23,393 nt of DNA from an uncultured euryarchaeote (GCA_937897365.1 CALCOP010000002.1:1-23393), one strand, 5' to 3'. Counted from the first letter of the stretch, positions 1 to 8,136 are shown. Numbers and translations are program-made. Notes: generated by a model not told the origin, from the sequence alone.

Positions 1-99
1 AACCCTCAGTAGAATGTACCCACACAAGATGAGGGTTACGACCAATTTCCAGTCGGCTTCCACCGATCCCCATGCCCCATCCATGGTTGATGCAAACAC
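1..99 (-). CDS. N-terminus of a putative membrane protein (cut by window edge)
   Basis: An open frame reads leftwards from a GTG at 99-97 to the window edge, giving 33 residues. An AAGGAG sequence lies 5 nt before the GTG, a good Shine-Dalgarno site. An in-frame ATG at 84-82 is the alternative start. After about 18 residues a hydrophobic stretch begins (LVVTLILCGYILL), consistent with a first membrane segment. It is divergent from the next gene, and its SD site abuts that gene's predicted start. Too little is visible to name a family, and a second frame on the same strand is also open, so this is a tentative call based on the SD site and the hydrophobic stretch. Confidence 0.45.
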   Translation of the reverse strand, partial: MFASTMDGAWGSVEADWKLVVTLILCGYILLRV

Positions 100-108
100 T
101 CCTTCTCC

Positions 109-711
109 TTGAAACTTGACAGCGACTTTCTCAACAAAGTTGATGATGGTTCGATTCGACCATTGCCCATGGACTCGTACCAAGTAGCCCTCGAAGAGTG
201 GTGTGAGGAGGAATGGGGGCAATCGCCTCAGGCAATTTCAGAATGGTTTGTAGATGACGAGGTTGCCCAAGTGTTTTTGCGCCTCCATCGTAGTGTGCTT
301 ATCGCAGATTTCATCATAGATGAAGACGGTTCATTGGATTGCCAAGAACATCTTCAAATTCCTCTCGACCGTTGGAACCCAGGGTCCATTCAGGCAATTC
401 GTACCGCTGATGGTCGTGTTCGCTTTCGACACCGAAATTTGGAAATTCATCTTGCTGCACGCCTAAGAGCCCCTGAATGGGGTCAAGCATTGCTTGAAGA
501 ATGGTTAATGAGTCAACGTGGTGACGTATTACGTCCTCGAGATAAGACGCAAAGAGTTGCATCGATCAATCGTATCAAGATGAGTATAGAGCGTAATTTG
601 AATCATTCGAACCTTGATGCAGTGCGGATGGATTTTCTTGCTACAACAACTGCCCTCTCATCAGTAGAATCGAAACTTGAATCAAGAAACCGTAACGATG
701 AGTCGGAATAA
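109..711 (+). CDS. Hypothetical acidic protein, about 180-200 aa
   Basis: Unrecognised cytoplasmic protein. It has no signal peptide or membrane segment. The first half is acidic and tryptophan-rich (EEWCEEEWGQ near residue 29, then SEWF), and the middle contains alternating beta-like stretches (FLRLHRSVLIADFIIDEDG, GRVRFRHRNLEIHL). The C-terminal 50 residues look helical and polar. The frame is closed by a stop at 88-90, so the earliest start is TTG at 109. ATG at 169 (MDSYQVALEEW) is the other candidate and would leave room for a promoter between it and the divergent gene to the left. Neither start has a convincing SD site. The stop codon lies 1 bp from the stop of the convergent diadenylate cyclase gene. 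Length, composition and lack of competing frames make it a credible gene; its function is unknown. Confidence 0.7.
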   Translation: MKLDSDFLNKVDDGSIRPLPMDSYQVALEEWCEEEWGQSPQAISEWFVDDEVAQVFLRLHRSVLIADFIIDEDGSLDCQEHLQIPLDRWNPGSIQAIRTADGRVRFRHRNLEIHLAARLRAPEWGQALLEEWLMSQRGDVLRPRDKTQRVASINRIKMSIERNLNHSNLDAVRMDFLATTTALSSVESKLESRNRNDESE

Positions 712-712
712 A

Positions 713-1561
713 TCAATTTAATTTGACTTTGTAACGGTCTCTTCCATTTGCATACATCGTAATTGTACCACTTGAGGATACACATACAGCAATTCCCTCA
801 ACCAACTGTGAAATTGCTCGAGCAGCTAAATGGCGGCCGCCCTCTCCTGGTTTGGGAACAATACCTGCTGGAACTTGGATGTAACGCCCAGCATCGCTTG
901 CTATTCCGTCTCGATTAAACAAAATAGCTCCATCAAGCCAAGCAAATTCTGCGAGAGTTTCATGATTTTCATCGTGCAAAACGCTGCGTTTCTGTTGACT
1001 GTGTCCTTTGAACGGATTCAGTACAAGAGCAGTAGTATGCTTTCTCAATGCTGGAAGTGCTCCAATAGCAAACAGTGCGCCTATAGCATGCCCTTCTCGC
1101 CCTCGAGAACCGATATTACGGGCAAGTTTCATCACTTTTGTGAGGACTTCAAGATCGATATTGAAATCTTGTGCTAAGGATGCGAAACGATTCGAATTGA
1201 GGGTGGATGTGTCGATAATGAAAACGCCATCAATCGGTTCAGCGAGGATAACCAACATTCGCTCTCCACTTGAAAGGTTACCCTCACCAATGGCCTGTAA
1301 AATTAAGTCATGCATGTGGTTGAGAACACCCAAGCCTTGCGAGGTCAGGTTTTCCTCAAGTAAAGAACTCTTTATTCCACTTTCATTGAGGGCGTCAACG
1401 ACTCGATTTTGACTTGAAAGAACACTTAATGAAAGTTCAGGAGGTAACACTTCAGCGACCAATTTCACTTTTCGGACACTGTTTGCAAGCATCAAAACAG
1501 AACGAAACGAACGTCGTTCAGAAGAAAGTGTACTCGTCACCATAGCAGCGAGGTCGACCAT
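713..1561 (-). CDS. dacZ: Diadenylate cyclase (DacZ-type, DAC domain)
   Basis: Makes cyclic di-AMP from two ATP molecules in the cytoplasm; c-di-AMP is a signal linked to osmotic and potassium homeostasis in bacteria and haloarchaea. The 282-residue protein has an N-terminal domain of about 140 residues, then a DAC (DisA_N) domain at about 145-280. The family hallmarks are visible: GREGHAIGALFAIG at 154-167, the catalytic DGA at 210-212, and an RH motif at 243-244 (GGRHLAARAIS), a variant of the usual RHR. The layout, N-terminal domain plus C-terminal DAC with no membrane segment, matches archaeal DacZ rather than bacterial CdaA. ATG at 1561 is preceded by a TTGAGGCG SD site at 7-nt spacing. 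It lies 9 bp downstream of the macro-domain gene and is almost certainly cotranscribed with it. Activity is inferred from the motifs. Confidence 0.88.
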   Translation of the reverse strand: MVDLAAMVTSTLSSERRSFRSVLMLANSVRKVKLVAEVLPPELSLSVLSSQNRVVDALNESGIKSSLLEENLTSQGLGVLNHMHDLILQAIGEGNLSSGERMLVILAEPIDGVFIIDTSTLNSNRFASLAQDFNIDLEVLTKVMKLARNIGSRGREGHAIGALFAIGALPALRKHTTALVLNPFKGHSQQKRSVLHDENHETLAEFAWLDGAILFNRDGIASDAGRYIQVPAGIVPKPGEGGRHLAARAISQLVEGIAVCVSSSGTITMYANGRDRYKVKLN

Positions 1562-1570
1562 GAAAACGCC

Positions 1571-2194
1571 TCAAGATGTCGAATCAAAACCAGGTAATTG
1601 GTCTTCAGTTTCCCTATAGACAGTCCTCATGTTAGAAATAAAATTCTTCTCTTTAACCACGATAGTAAATTCAGTAAATCCAGGGTCTTCCTCTCCATCG
1701 AGCTTGCCGAGAAGAATCTCTAAGGTTAATCGAGCACCTTCGCGATGTGGGTATGCGAAAATTCCCATTGATAGTGGAGGGGATACAATCGATGTTACAT
1801 CTTTCATGTCTTTTAGAGTTTCAAAGAGATTTTCATATGTTTGAGGAAGTAATTCTCTACGAGCTTCATCTTGATTAGGACGACGACAGTCGGGACCAAC
1901 GACGTGAATGATGTGCTTGTAATTTTGTGCAAGGTCGTAGGGTTCAGTGATCACGTTATGAGTTACGGCACACGGTGGGGCGTTGATTTTTCGCATTTCC
2001 AAACAGATATTGCGTGTTACTTGGGTGAGTTCAGCACCTGCTTTTGCATGAATAAGTGCATCTAAACCTTCCCGGCCCGAAAGTCGATTATTTGCAGGGG
2101 TAATGAGTGCATCACCGGAGTGATTCCAAACATCACCACCAACCACGCGCAGAATACCCCATTTACATGTTCGCGCCATATAGAGTTCGGCCAT
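1571..2194 (-). CDS. Macro-domain protein (ADP-ribose-type ligand binding or hydrolysis)
   Basis: Macro domain, a fold that binds ADP-ribose and related nucleotides and often removes ADP-ribose or O-acetyl-ADP-ribose. Signatures seen: GGDVWNHSGDALITPANNRL near residues 18-37 (the GDI..aDaIVNaAN motif), GREGLDALIHAKAG shortly after (the glycine-rich loop and AIH helix), HIIHVVGPD near 93, and SPPLSMGIFAYPHREGA near 137 (the phosphate-binding loop, normally S.G.yGyP..eA). Length of about 207 residues is normal for a stand-alone macro protein. ATG at 2194 is preferred; the TTG just before it would add one residue. There is no SD site, but a TTGATAA element sits 27-33 bp upstream, fitting a leaderless mRNA. 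The diadenylate cyclase gene follows 9 bp downstream in the same operon. Whether the ligand is ADP-ribose, a tRNA intermediate or something linked to c-di-AMP cannot be read from sequence. Confidence 0.85.
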   Translation of the reverse strand: MAELYMARTCKWGILRVVGGDVWNHSGDALITPANNRLSGREGLDALIHAKAGAELTQVTRNICLEMRKINAPPCAVTHNVITEPYDLAQNYKHIIHVVGPDCRRPNQDEARRELLPQTYENLFETLKDMKDVTSIVSPPLSMGIFAYPHREGARLTLEILLGKLDGEEDPGFTEFTIVVKEKNFISNMRTVYRETEDQLPGFDSTS

Positions 2195-2220
2195 CAATCA
2201 ACCAAGAGGGGCCACCTTAC

Positions 2221-2227
2221 TTATCAA
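2221..2227 (-). promoter_or_regulatory. Candidate TATA box of the macro/dacZ operon
   Basis: Minus-strand TTGATAA lies 27-33 bp before ATG 2194, the distance expected of an archaeal TATA box for a leaderless transcript. A near-identical TTTGATAA occupies the same position upstream of the gene starting at 21042. It is a weak consensus, so this is a suggestion only. Confidence 0.3.
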
Positions 2228-2285
2228 GTTCGCAATTTAGGAATGGAAATGCGTCAAAAATGCGTTTTTTTCCTTTATGCATCCA

Positions 2286-2298
2286 CAACCAGTGGTTG
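2286..2298. promoter_or_regulatory. 13-bp palindrome in the divergent intergenic region
   Basis: CAACCA-G-TGGTTG is a perfect inverted repeat with one central base. It lies between the divergent macro/dacZ operon and the giant secreted protein gene, about 25 bp upstream of the candidate TATA element of the latter. It could be an operator for a dimeric regulator; six-base arms can also arise by chance. Confidence 0.2.
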
Positions 2299-2323
2299 AA
2301 AAAACCGCATCATCACGGCGGCA

Positions 2324-2331
2324 TTTCTAAA
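2324..2331 (+). promoter_or_regulatory. Candidate TATA box of the giant secreted protein gene
   Basis: TTTCTAAA lies 25-32 bp before ATG 2356. No SD site precedes that ATG, so a leaderless start with this element as its TATA box is the simplest reading. Confidence 0.3.
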
Positions 2332-2355
2332 CGCTGTTGCTGTTAGCCGATTGAT

Positions 2356-5300
2356 ATGGACAGAAGGAGGTCAAGTCTTCTTTTGGCTTTTCTGTTCGTA
2401 TTTGGCAGCTTTGCGGTACCCTTGCTCGAGAATAATAGTTCAGCGAGTTCAGAATCTAAAATCTCTGTGAAAACCTTGTATAGCGATGCTTTTGTTGGGT
2501 TTACGGGTGAACATTCAACTGATTTTTGGAACCAAACGCCATGGCCTTCTCAAGCCAAACCAGAGGGTTTTGATTTCCTCACTGTTTATGATTATTCAGA
2601 TGTCGGCGTCCTCATTAACAACAATTCGGATGTGAGTAAAACAATTGGATGGGCATTTGTCAATGCGCGCAATATCTCTGAAGAAAATATATTCTTTTTC
2701 AACCATTCCAACACACCCACAAAGGAGACTATTAATCGGAATGAGTTCAATGAGTATTTTGCCGGTCCTTTCTTGGAAATGCTTGCGAACCGTACTTCAA
2801 CTGATGAACTCAATTACCTCGTTTCAACGAAAGGAACGCCTCTGCGTGTTAATGGTGGAAACGATAAGGCGAGTTTTGACCAAGAGTTTTCTTTGCTTGG
2901 AGGTTCGTTCAATTCCAGTATAGGTGCAGATTATTGGTTTTCACATGGTTACGGTCCGCTCGCAGATGGTGAAATGAAAGCCTTTTCTCGCGCAGAATAT
3001 GGATTCTTTCTCATGTCTCGACTGACGGGTTATACCGTCGAAACTGCTCTCGGTCTTATTGAAAAGGCGAACAACAGTTTAGGTCAACGCGGTATTTTTG
3101 CTTTAGATTTAGCAACGAATCGCAACGAATCGGGCTACAAGTTTTGGAATGATGATTTGTATACTGCGCAATCTGAACTCAATGGAACAATGAGATTACC
3201 TACTCTTTTCGACGAAACTTCAGAATTTTTGACGAATGTTTCCAATGTAATGGGCTATGCATCTTGGGGGTCGAATGATGGAAATTGGGGTACAAATTTG
3301 CTTCCAAATGCCGGCTTTGATACCGTTGACACATCATATTCGAGCGGTTCTCGATATTGGAACTCCACTTTGCCAACACTTTCTTCTGGCGACAGTTTTC
3401 AATGGTCGACGCAATCTGAAGTGAAAAAAGATGGTTCATCAGCGTTGGAAGCATCGGTTTCTGCTCAGTGCTCTCAAGAATCTGGTAACGGGACGCAAGG
3501 GATTCTTGCAGAATATTTCGATAACGATGGCGTGAGTTTCAATACCGGTTCTATGCCCTCTCTCATTGACCGCACCCCCGATCATGTAAGACTTGAACCC
3601 TCACTTCAGTATTCCTCTTCCTCACAAGCTTACCCTGGTTTGGATAACCGTTTCAAAAACGATTGGGGAGCCCGATTTAGCGGTCTTATTGAGATTCCTG
3701 AAACTGGTAATTGGACCTTCTACCTTACTTCTGACGATGGTTCAGAACTCTGGATAAATGGTCAAAGTCTTGTCACAAATTACGGATCTCATGGCATGGT
3801 GGAGCGTTCCCAGTATGGTCAATATGATGCAGGTAAATATGATTTCAAAATCGAATTTTTCCAAGGAGGAGGACCTCATGGCTTGCAACTTTCATGGTCA
3901 GGGCCCAATCAAAGCAAGTCTTTTGTTCCGGCTTCGGCCTTTTCTCTTGCTGAAAATTATATCCCCTCAGAATCGAATCTCATTCATCACTGGGAATTTG
4001 AAGATGGTTCGGGTCTTTTTGCCAATGATTCGGTTAATTCAACGACGAATTTGACCCTGAACAATATGAACTCATCCAATTGGCGCACGTGTGTGGATGG
4101 AGGATGTCTTTGGTATGACGGAGTAGACGATTGGCTGGAGGTAGACGTCGAGGATTGGGTCGGAAACTTCTCTGTGAGTCAGTGGGTCTGGGCGAATTCT
4201 ACAACTTTGCCAATTTACTCCTCGGTATTTGCGGTCGACCATAATGCGGGTTCAAATGCGTCGTTCCAGCATGCTATTTACAACGGGGATTGGCGACTGG
4301 CCAACAACCAGTCATACACATTTGGTCAAATTGAAGCCCAAGAATGGGCTCACTTAGTTACGGTTTTTGACAACGGTACTGCCCATCAATACTTCAACGG
4401 CGTTTTGGTTCGTAGCACCACATTTTCACCCGGGGAATTGAATAACATTGATGTTTACAAATTAGGGGTAAACCGTGGAGGAAGTGCCTATTTCCAAGGT
4501 ATGATTGACAATGTTATGATTTGGAACGCCGCTCTGGAAGATCACGAGATAACGACGTTGCATCGCGATATCTACAAAGATTGTTCTGCCTATTCAGGTA
4601 ATGGACAGGCTGCTGCATCGATCGAACAAACATACGAATTTCCTGCAGAACTTCAAGATCATGCTTGGGTCGTTAGTCTCCATGGTCAGCGTTTGGGAGA
4701 TGTATATGGGGAATTTTCAATTGAGGTGGAAGGACTTGATGAGAACGGAACGGTCCTTTCGGATAACCAATCTGACGGCAAAAATTTCGCACCCTCGTGG
4801 GAGTCCAGAACCTTTCGATTCCGACCACATGCCAATGCGATCGCCTTTCGTATACGAGTTCCGTTGGACCTTGTCGCCACATCTACAGATGGCTCAATTT
4901 ATCTTGATTCGATGAATTTACATCCAATTAGGCCCCATAACTCTTGGATTGATGGTTCAATTGCTGAAACTGCTGTTTCGACCAGTGGTCGCTCGTTTAA
5001 GTGGGATACCAGTTATGGGCAATCACTTGTTGCTGATTTACTTGAAGACGGCGTATCCGGAGCCAAAGGTTACGTCTACGAGCCGTATCTAACAGCAGTA
5101 GGTACGCCGAGCACATTGATGGTCATGTATGCAAACGGATTCAATTTAGCAGAATCCCATGCCGCTGCTAATCTTCAGGCAGGTTGGATGGGTGTTACTG
5201 TAGGCGATCCTAAGATGGCTCCTTACGCCGATTTGAATCACGATATCAATCTGATAGATGTTCGCCAAATCGACAATGCTTCATACATGCAACCTTCGAC

Positions 5301-7614
5301 AATTCAATTGGCGATTGAAAATTTAGGAATGTCTTCTTCCAATGGAACACTCTTGGTTCAAGACATTCAAGGCAATATCGAGATGTATCGTAGTAACCTC
5401 ACTCTACCCAGTGGAGATCAACACGGTTCGAGCGTTTTGTACAACTTCACTATCACTCCAGAAAAAACAGGATGGATGGACCTCCGTATTCGATATTCAA
5501 ATTCGACTGCGGGTTCTCAAGAGCGGAATACAGCCAATAACATGGTCACTTTGCGAATTTGGGTAAATGCTCCACCTTCAGTCGAAAAAATATACTGTGA
5601 TGCTGAAATTTATGCTCGAGGAGATAATTTCATTTGTACTATTGAAGCCACTGATGACCTCAATGTTACATCGGTCGATGTTGATTGGGCTGTGACGCAG
5701 AATATCTCTAATCTCACCAATTTGCAGTGGTACACCCGAACGACGGGTCGCGTAGATGCATTACGTTGGCAGTCGTCAATTACTCTTCCAACCTCCATGG
5801 AACTCGGACATTTAGTGATTAGAGCCTCTGCGCACGATGAAAGTCAACAAATTGGAGTTACGCTTGAAACAGATATAGCCGCGATTGTCGACGCTCAAGC
5901 ACAGTGGTTTGGACCTCATTTTGATGGAATCGACTCACCTTCGTGGTCGGGTATCAATCAACTCCCATACCGTCCAACTGGAGGATTGTTCCGTGGTGAG
6001 GCAACCACTGTCACGATGTGCGTTTTGGATGCAGATTATGATCTCATTGAACAGCATCCAATTTTAACCGCCTCTGCTGGCCAAGTTTCCAATCTCAGTT
6101 ATGCCGCTCAAGGTGATTCAAGTCATCATTGTTACATCGGTTCTTATCTGCGAGAAGTAAGTTCTTCTCTCGACGACATTGAATTTGAGATTCGACAATC
6201 GGATGGGGCTTTACTCCAGTCTCGGATTGTCTCGGTGAGTGACCGAGCGCCGTTTGCAACAATCGAAATTGTCGACAGCGAGGGACGAATCCTTGACAGT
6301 GTCCGAGGCGGAGGAAACGAGTATGCTCAAATCCACATTTCCGATTCTGACGACCCGTCTTCATCCGTTACCGGCGATTTAATGATACAGTGGCCTGGTG
6401 CTGAGCAAAGCACAATTCCAGTTGATTCACAGAACATCGCTTCACCCCTTTTGATACAATTACCACAAATTTCCACTGCATTAGAAGGTGGTGAACTCGA
6501 ACTTCGTCTTGAGTTGACTGGACAGCATGCAGCTGTATTATCAGAGGTTTATACTCTACCTTTCCTTCTCACTATTCCTGAGATTTTGTCTTCGCACACA
6601 TGCGATGATAATGGACCTATGACCTCGTTACGTTTTGGAAATACGGGCTATTTATTGGTTCACTTCCGAAGTGAGCGACCGATACAATCGATGCAAACGA
6701 CCCTTAGTCAGTTGGGTTGGTCTGTTCCAGCTCCCTCCTTAGGACAAATTTCTGCTCAGGACCCATCAATTCAAAATTGTCTTCCCCTTAATACAACACT
6801 TGCAGACGATGAGCAACTGCATAAGTTTCGATTGCGACTTGACGGCACCTTCATAGATGGTGATGGACAGATTCTGTTCAGTATTTATGATGTTGATGGG
6901 TTATCAAAGTCGTTGAATGTACCTGTTGAGTTTTATCATGCTATTCCCGTCACAACGCTCACGGCGAAGGGAAACCTTACTGCGGGTGAAATACTCACAT
7001 TCTCGGGTTCTGTTGACGATGCAGACGGTATTGACGATATCACGTGTACGGCTCGTGTGTCCCAAAATCAGACTCAGCTCGCTCAATTACAGGTGACGCT
7101 CCTGCCGAAGGATACAACGACTGCGGATTTAGATTTCCAGTTTCCGACGACTGCAGTTTTGAATAACCTAACATTGTTTGTCGAAGTCACTTGCATCGAT
7201 TCATGGTTACAATCAAACACTTCTACGCTTGAATTCACATTACTTCCCGCACCAATCTGTGATTCATGCCAACAAACGAATTCAACAAATGATGCGGTAG
7301 AAACAAGCCTTTCGAGAATGAGTGTTGCGGTCTTTGTTTTGGCAACCTTAACGGTTTTACTTGTCTTAACCTCGTTTTTGAAAAAGTCAGAAAATACCGA
7401 AGAGCCGGTCTGGGCGTCTGAAGAACTGCAAGCAGAGAATCAGCCAGAGGATTCTAAACAGCAATCACAGCAATTGGAAAAACCCACCGGATGGAGTGAT
7501 GAGCAATACCGGGAGTGGCTTGAGGGTGAAATGCCAGATGGCTGGACTGTCGTACAATGGGTTCTGTTCAGTAATGAACAGATCGACCTTCTTGAATTGC
7601 AAGATACAAAATGA
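2356..7614 (+). CDS. Giant secreted, membrane-anchored multidomain protein: TIGR03790-family domain interrupted by PA14 and LamG
   Basis: A 1752-residue surface protein. Residues 1 to about 30 form a signal peptide (RRR, then LLLAFLFVFGSFAVPLL). Residues about 70-310 match the N-terminal half of the TIGR03790 family (DVGVLINNNSD; LVSTKGTPLRVNG near 152; FFLMSRLTGYTVETALGLIE near 220). A PA14 domain follows at about 382-530 (FYLTSDDGSELWINGQ near 455), then a LamG/concanavalin-like domain at about 540-740 and a beta-sandwich-like region at about 748-860. The C-terminal TIGR03790 half resumes at about 879-958 (GAKGYVYEPYL; the run ending VTVGDPKMAPYAD). A CARDB-like domain (about 972-1068) and further Ig-like modules lead to one membrane segment (about 1655-1675) and a polar cytoplasmic tail containing two GW motifs. 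More than 30 N-glycosylation sequons suggest heavy glycosylation. PA14 and LamG modules usually bind glycans, so a role in polysaccharide contact at the cell surface is inferred. The catalytic activity of TIGR03790 is unknown to me. Confidence 0.85.
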   Translation: MDRRRSSLLLAFLFVFGSFAVPLLENNSSASSESKISVKTLYSDAFVGFTGEHSTDFWNQTPWPSQAKPEGFDFLTVYDYSDVGVLINNNSDVSKTIGWAFVNARNISEENIFFFNHSNTPTKETINRNEFNEYFAGPFLEMLANRTSTDELNYLVSTKGTPLRVNGGNDKASFDQEFSLLGGSFNSSIGADYWFSHGYGPLADGEMKAFSRAEYGFFLMSRLTGYTVETALGLIEKANNSLGQRGIFALDLATNRNESGYKFWNDDLYTAQSELNGTMRLPTLFDETSEFLTNVSNVMGYASWGSNDGNWGTNLLPNAGFDTVDTSYSSGSRYWNSTLPTLSSGDSFQWSTQSEVKKDGSSALEASVSAQCSQESGNGTQGILAEYFDNDGVSFNTGSMPSLIDRTPDHVRLEPSLQYSSSSQAYPGLDNRFKNDWGARFSGLIEIPETGNWTFYLTSDDGSELWINGQSLVTNYGSHGMVERSQYGQYDAGKYDFKIEFFQGGGPHGLQLSWSGPNQSKSFVPASAFSLAENYIPSESNLIHHWEFEDGSGLFANDSVNSTTNLTLNNMNSSNWRTCVDGGCLWYDGVDDWLEVDVEDWVGNFSVSQWVWANSTTLPIYSSVFAVDHNAGSNASFQHAIYNGDWRLANNQSYTFGQIEAQEWAHLVTVFDNGTAHQYFNGVLVRSTTFSPGELNNIDVYKLGVNRGGSAYFQGMIDNVMIWNAALEDHEITTLHRDIYKDCSAYSGNGQAAASIEQTYEFPAELQDHAWVVSLHGQRLGDVYGEFSIEVEGLDENGTVLSDNQSDGKNFAPSWESRTFRFRPHANAIAFRIRVPLDLVATSTDGSIYLDSMNLHPIRPHNSWIDGSIAETAVSTSGRSFKWDTSYGQSLVADLLEDGVSGAKGYVYEPYLTAVGTPSTLMVMYANGFNLAESHAAANLQAGWMGVTVGDPKMAPYADLNHDINLIDVRQIDNASYMQPSTIQLAIENLGMSSSNGTLLVQDIQGNIEMYRSNLTLPSGDQHGSSVLYNFTITPEKTGWMDLRIRYSNSTAGSQERNTANNMVTLRIWVNAPPSVEKIYCDAEIYARGDNFICTIEATDDLNVTSVDVDWAVTQNISNLTNLQWYTRTTGRVDALRWQSSITLPTSMELGHLVIRASAHDESQQIGVTLETDIAAIVDAQAQWFGPHFDGIDSPSWSGINQLPYRPTGGLFRGEATTVTMCVLDADYDLIEQHPILTASAGQVSNLSYAAQGDSSHHCYIGSYLREVSSSLDDIEFEIRQSDGALLQSRIVSVSDRAPFATIEIVDSEGRILDSVRGGGNEYAQIHISDSDDPSSSVTGDLMIQWPGAEQSTIPVDSQNIASPLLIQLPQISTALEGGELELRLELTGQHAAVLSEVYTLPFLLTIPEILSSHTCDDNGPMTSLRFGNTGYLLVHFRSERPIQSMQTTLSQLGWSVPAPSLGQISAQDPSIQNCLPLNTTLADDEQLHKFRLRLDGTFIDGDGQILFSIYDVDGLSKSLNVPVEFYHAIPVTTLTAKGNLTAGEILTFSGSVDDADGIDDITCTARVSQNQTQLAQLQVTLLPKDTTTADLDFQFPTTAVLNNLTLFVEVTCIDSWLQSNTSTLEFTLLPAPICDSCQQTNSTNDAVETSLSRMSVAVFVLATLTVLLVLTSFLKKSENTEEPVWASEELQAENQPEDSKQQSQQLEKPTGWSDEQYREWLEGEMPDGWTVVQWVLFSNEQIDLLELQDTK

Positions 7615-7755
7615 TAGAATTCTCTTCTTGGTGAAGTACCATTTTGAGTCTATCTCTGGTTTGAAAAATTTGGTGGCGAATTTAATTTTGAAACGACCAT
7701 TTTCTAAACGATAGACTGCGGCTTTATCCACGAAAAAACGGTTCTGGAATGGGTC

Positions 7756-7798
7756 ACTGCGACGCTTATAGGGCGCAGTATAGCGTTTAATCGCCCTA
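7756..7798. promoter_or_regulatory. Interlocked inverted repeats upstream of the MC1 gene
   Basis: Two inverted repeats overlap here: ACTGCG (7756-7761) with CGCAGT (7774-7779), and TAGGGCG (7769-7775) with CGCCCTA (7792-7798). The last arm touches the TATA box of the MC1 gene, so a protein bound there could block transcription. An operator role is inferred from position only. The rest of the gap 7615-7755 shows no gene I can support. Confidence 0.35.
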
Positions 7799-7809
7799 AA
7801 TACTATATA
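7797..7809 (+). promoter_or_regulatory. TATA box of the MC1 gene
   Basis: TAAATACTATATA is a strong archaeal TATA-like element 37-49 bp before ATG 7846. A start site about 25 bp downstream would give a 5' leader of roughly 12-15 nt containing the GGAGGT SD site at 7832-7837, an internally consistent promoter and leader. Confidence 0.6.
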
Positions 7810-7845
7810 CCTGACTAAGGTGTCAATTATCGGAGGTAATCCAAA

Positions 7846-8109
7846 ATGTCTGATAAAAAATACTTTGTTCTCATGGAGAACGGAAAAGATACGAGCCAGG
7901 TTTTTGCTAGCAAACAACCCCGTGGCGCAGCCCTCAAAGCTGCAACCCGCGGACATACGAACATACGCCTACGTGAGCGTGGCACCAAGCGTGTCCACGT
8001 CTTTACCGGCAGCATTAGCATGGTTCCAAAGCCAGCTAATGGACCTGCTTGGCTTCCTGACCAGATCAAGAAAGCCAATGTCAAGAAGTCCGGAATCGAA
8101 CACCTTTGA
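7846..8109 (+). CDS. Non-histone chromosomal protein MC1
   Basis: Small basic DNA-binding protein that bends and compacts archaeal DNA. The 87 residues cover the whole MC1 fold with only a short N-terminal lead. Strongly conserved blocks are visible: KKYFVLMENG at the N-terminus, the helix KQPRGAALKAATRG, IRLRERGTKRVHVFTG, and the C-terminal PAWLPDQIKKANVKKSGIE. These align along the length of methanosarcinal MC1 (about 93 residues), including the arginines, lysines, tryptophan and proline of the DNA-binding surface. ATG 7846 is supported by a near-perfect SD site GGAGGT at 8-nt spacing and by a strong TATA box, as expected for an abundant protein. It is monocistronic, with structured hairpins after its stop codon. 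Presence of MC1 supports a euryarchaeal host. Confidence 0.95.
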   Translation: MSDKKYFVLMENGKDTSQVFASKQPRGAALKAATRGHTNIRLRERGTKRVHVFTGSISMVPKPANGPAWLPDQIKKANVKKSGIEHL

Positions 8110-8136
8110 TTCCATAACAACTTGATTGTCTGTCTT

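Noticed and set aside
1008..1412. A 134-codon plus-strand frame opposite the diadenylate cyclase gene.
   Set aside because: It runs antisense to a gene with clear catalytic motifs and shows no recognisable protein features.
7465..7956. A 163-codon open frame on the minus strand, whose middle part over the MC1 upstream gap looks protein-like (basic and aromatic residues).
   Set aside because: Both ends overlap well-supported plus-strand genes (the giant protein's tail and MC1), and the upstream part lies over the MC1 promoter and SD site. No start with an SD site was seen. I take it as a chance frame.
7827..8120. Minus-strand and alternate plus-strand frames spanning the MC1 gene.
   Set aside because: MC1 in its own frame is unmistakable and has a promoter and SD site; the other frames are shadows.
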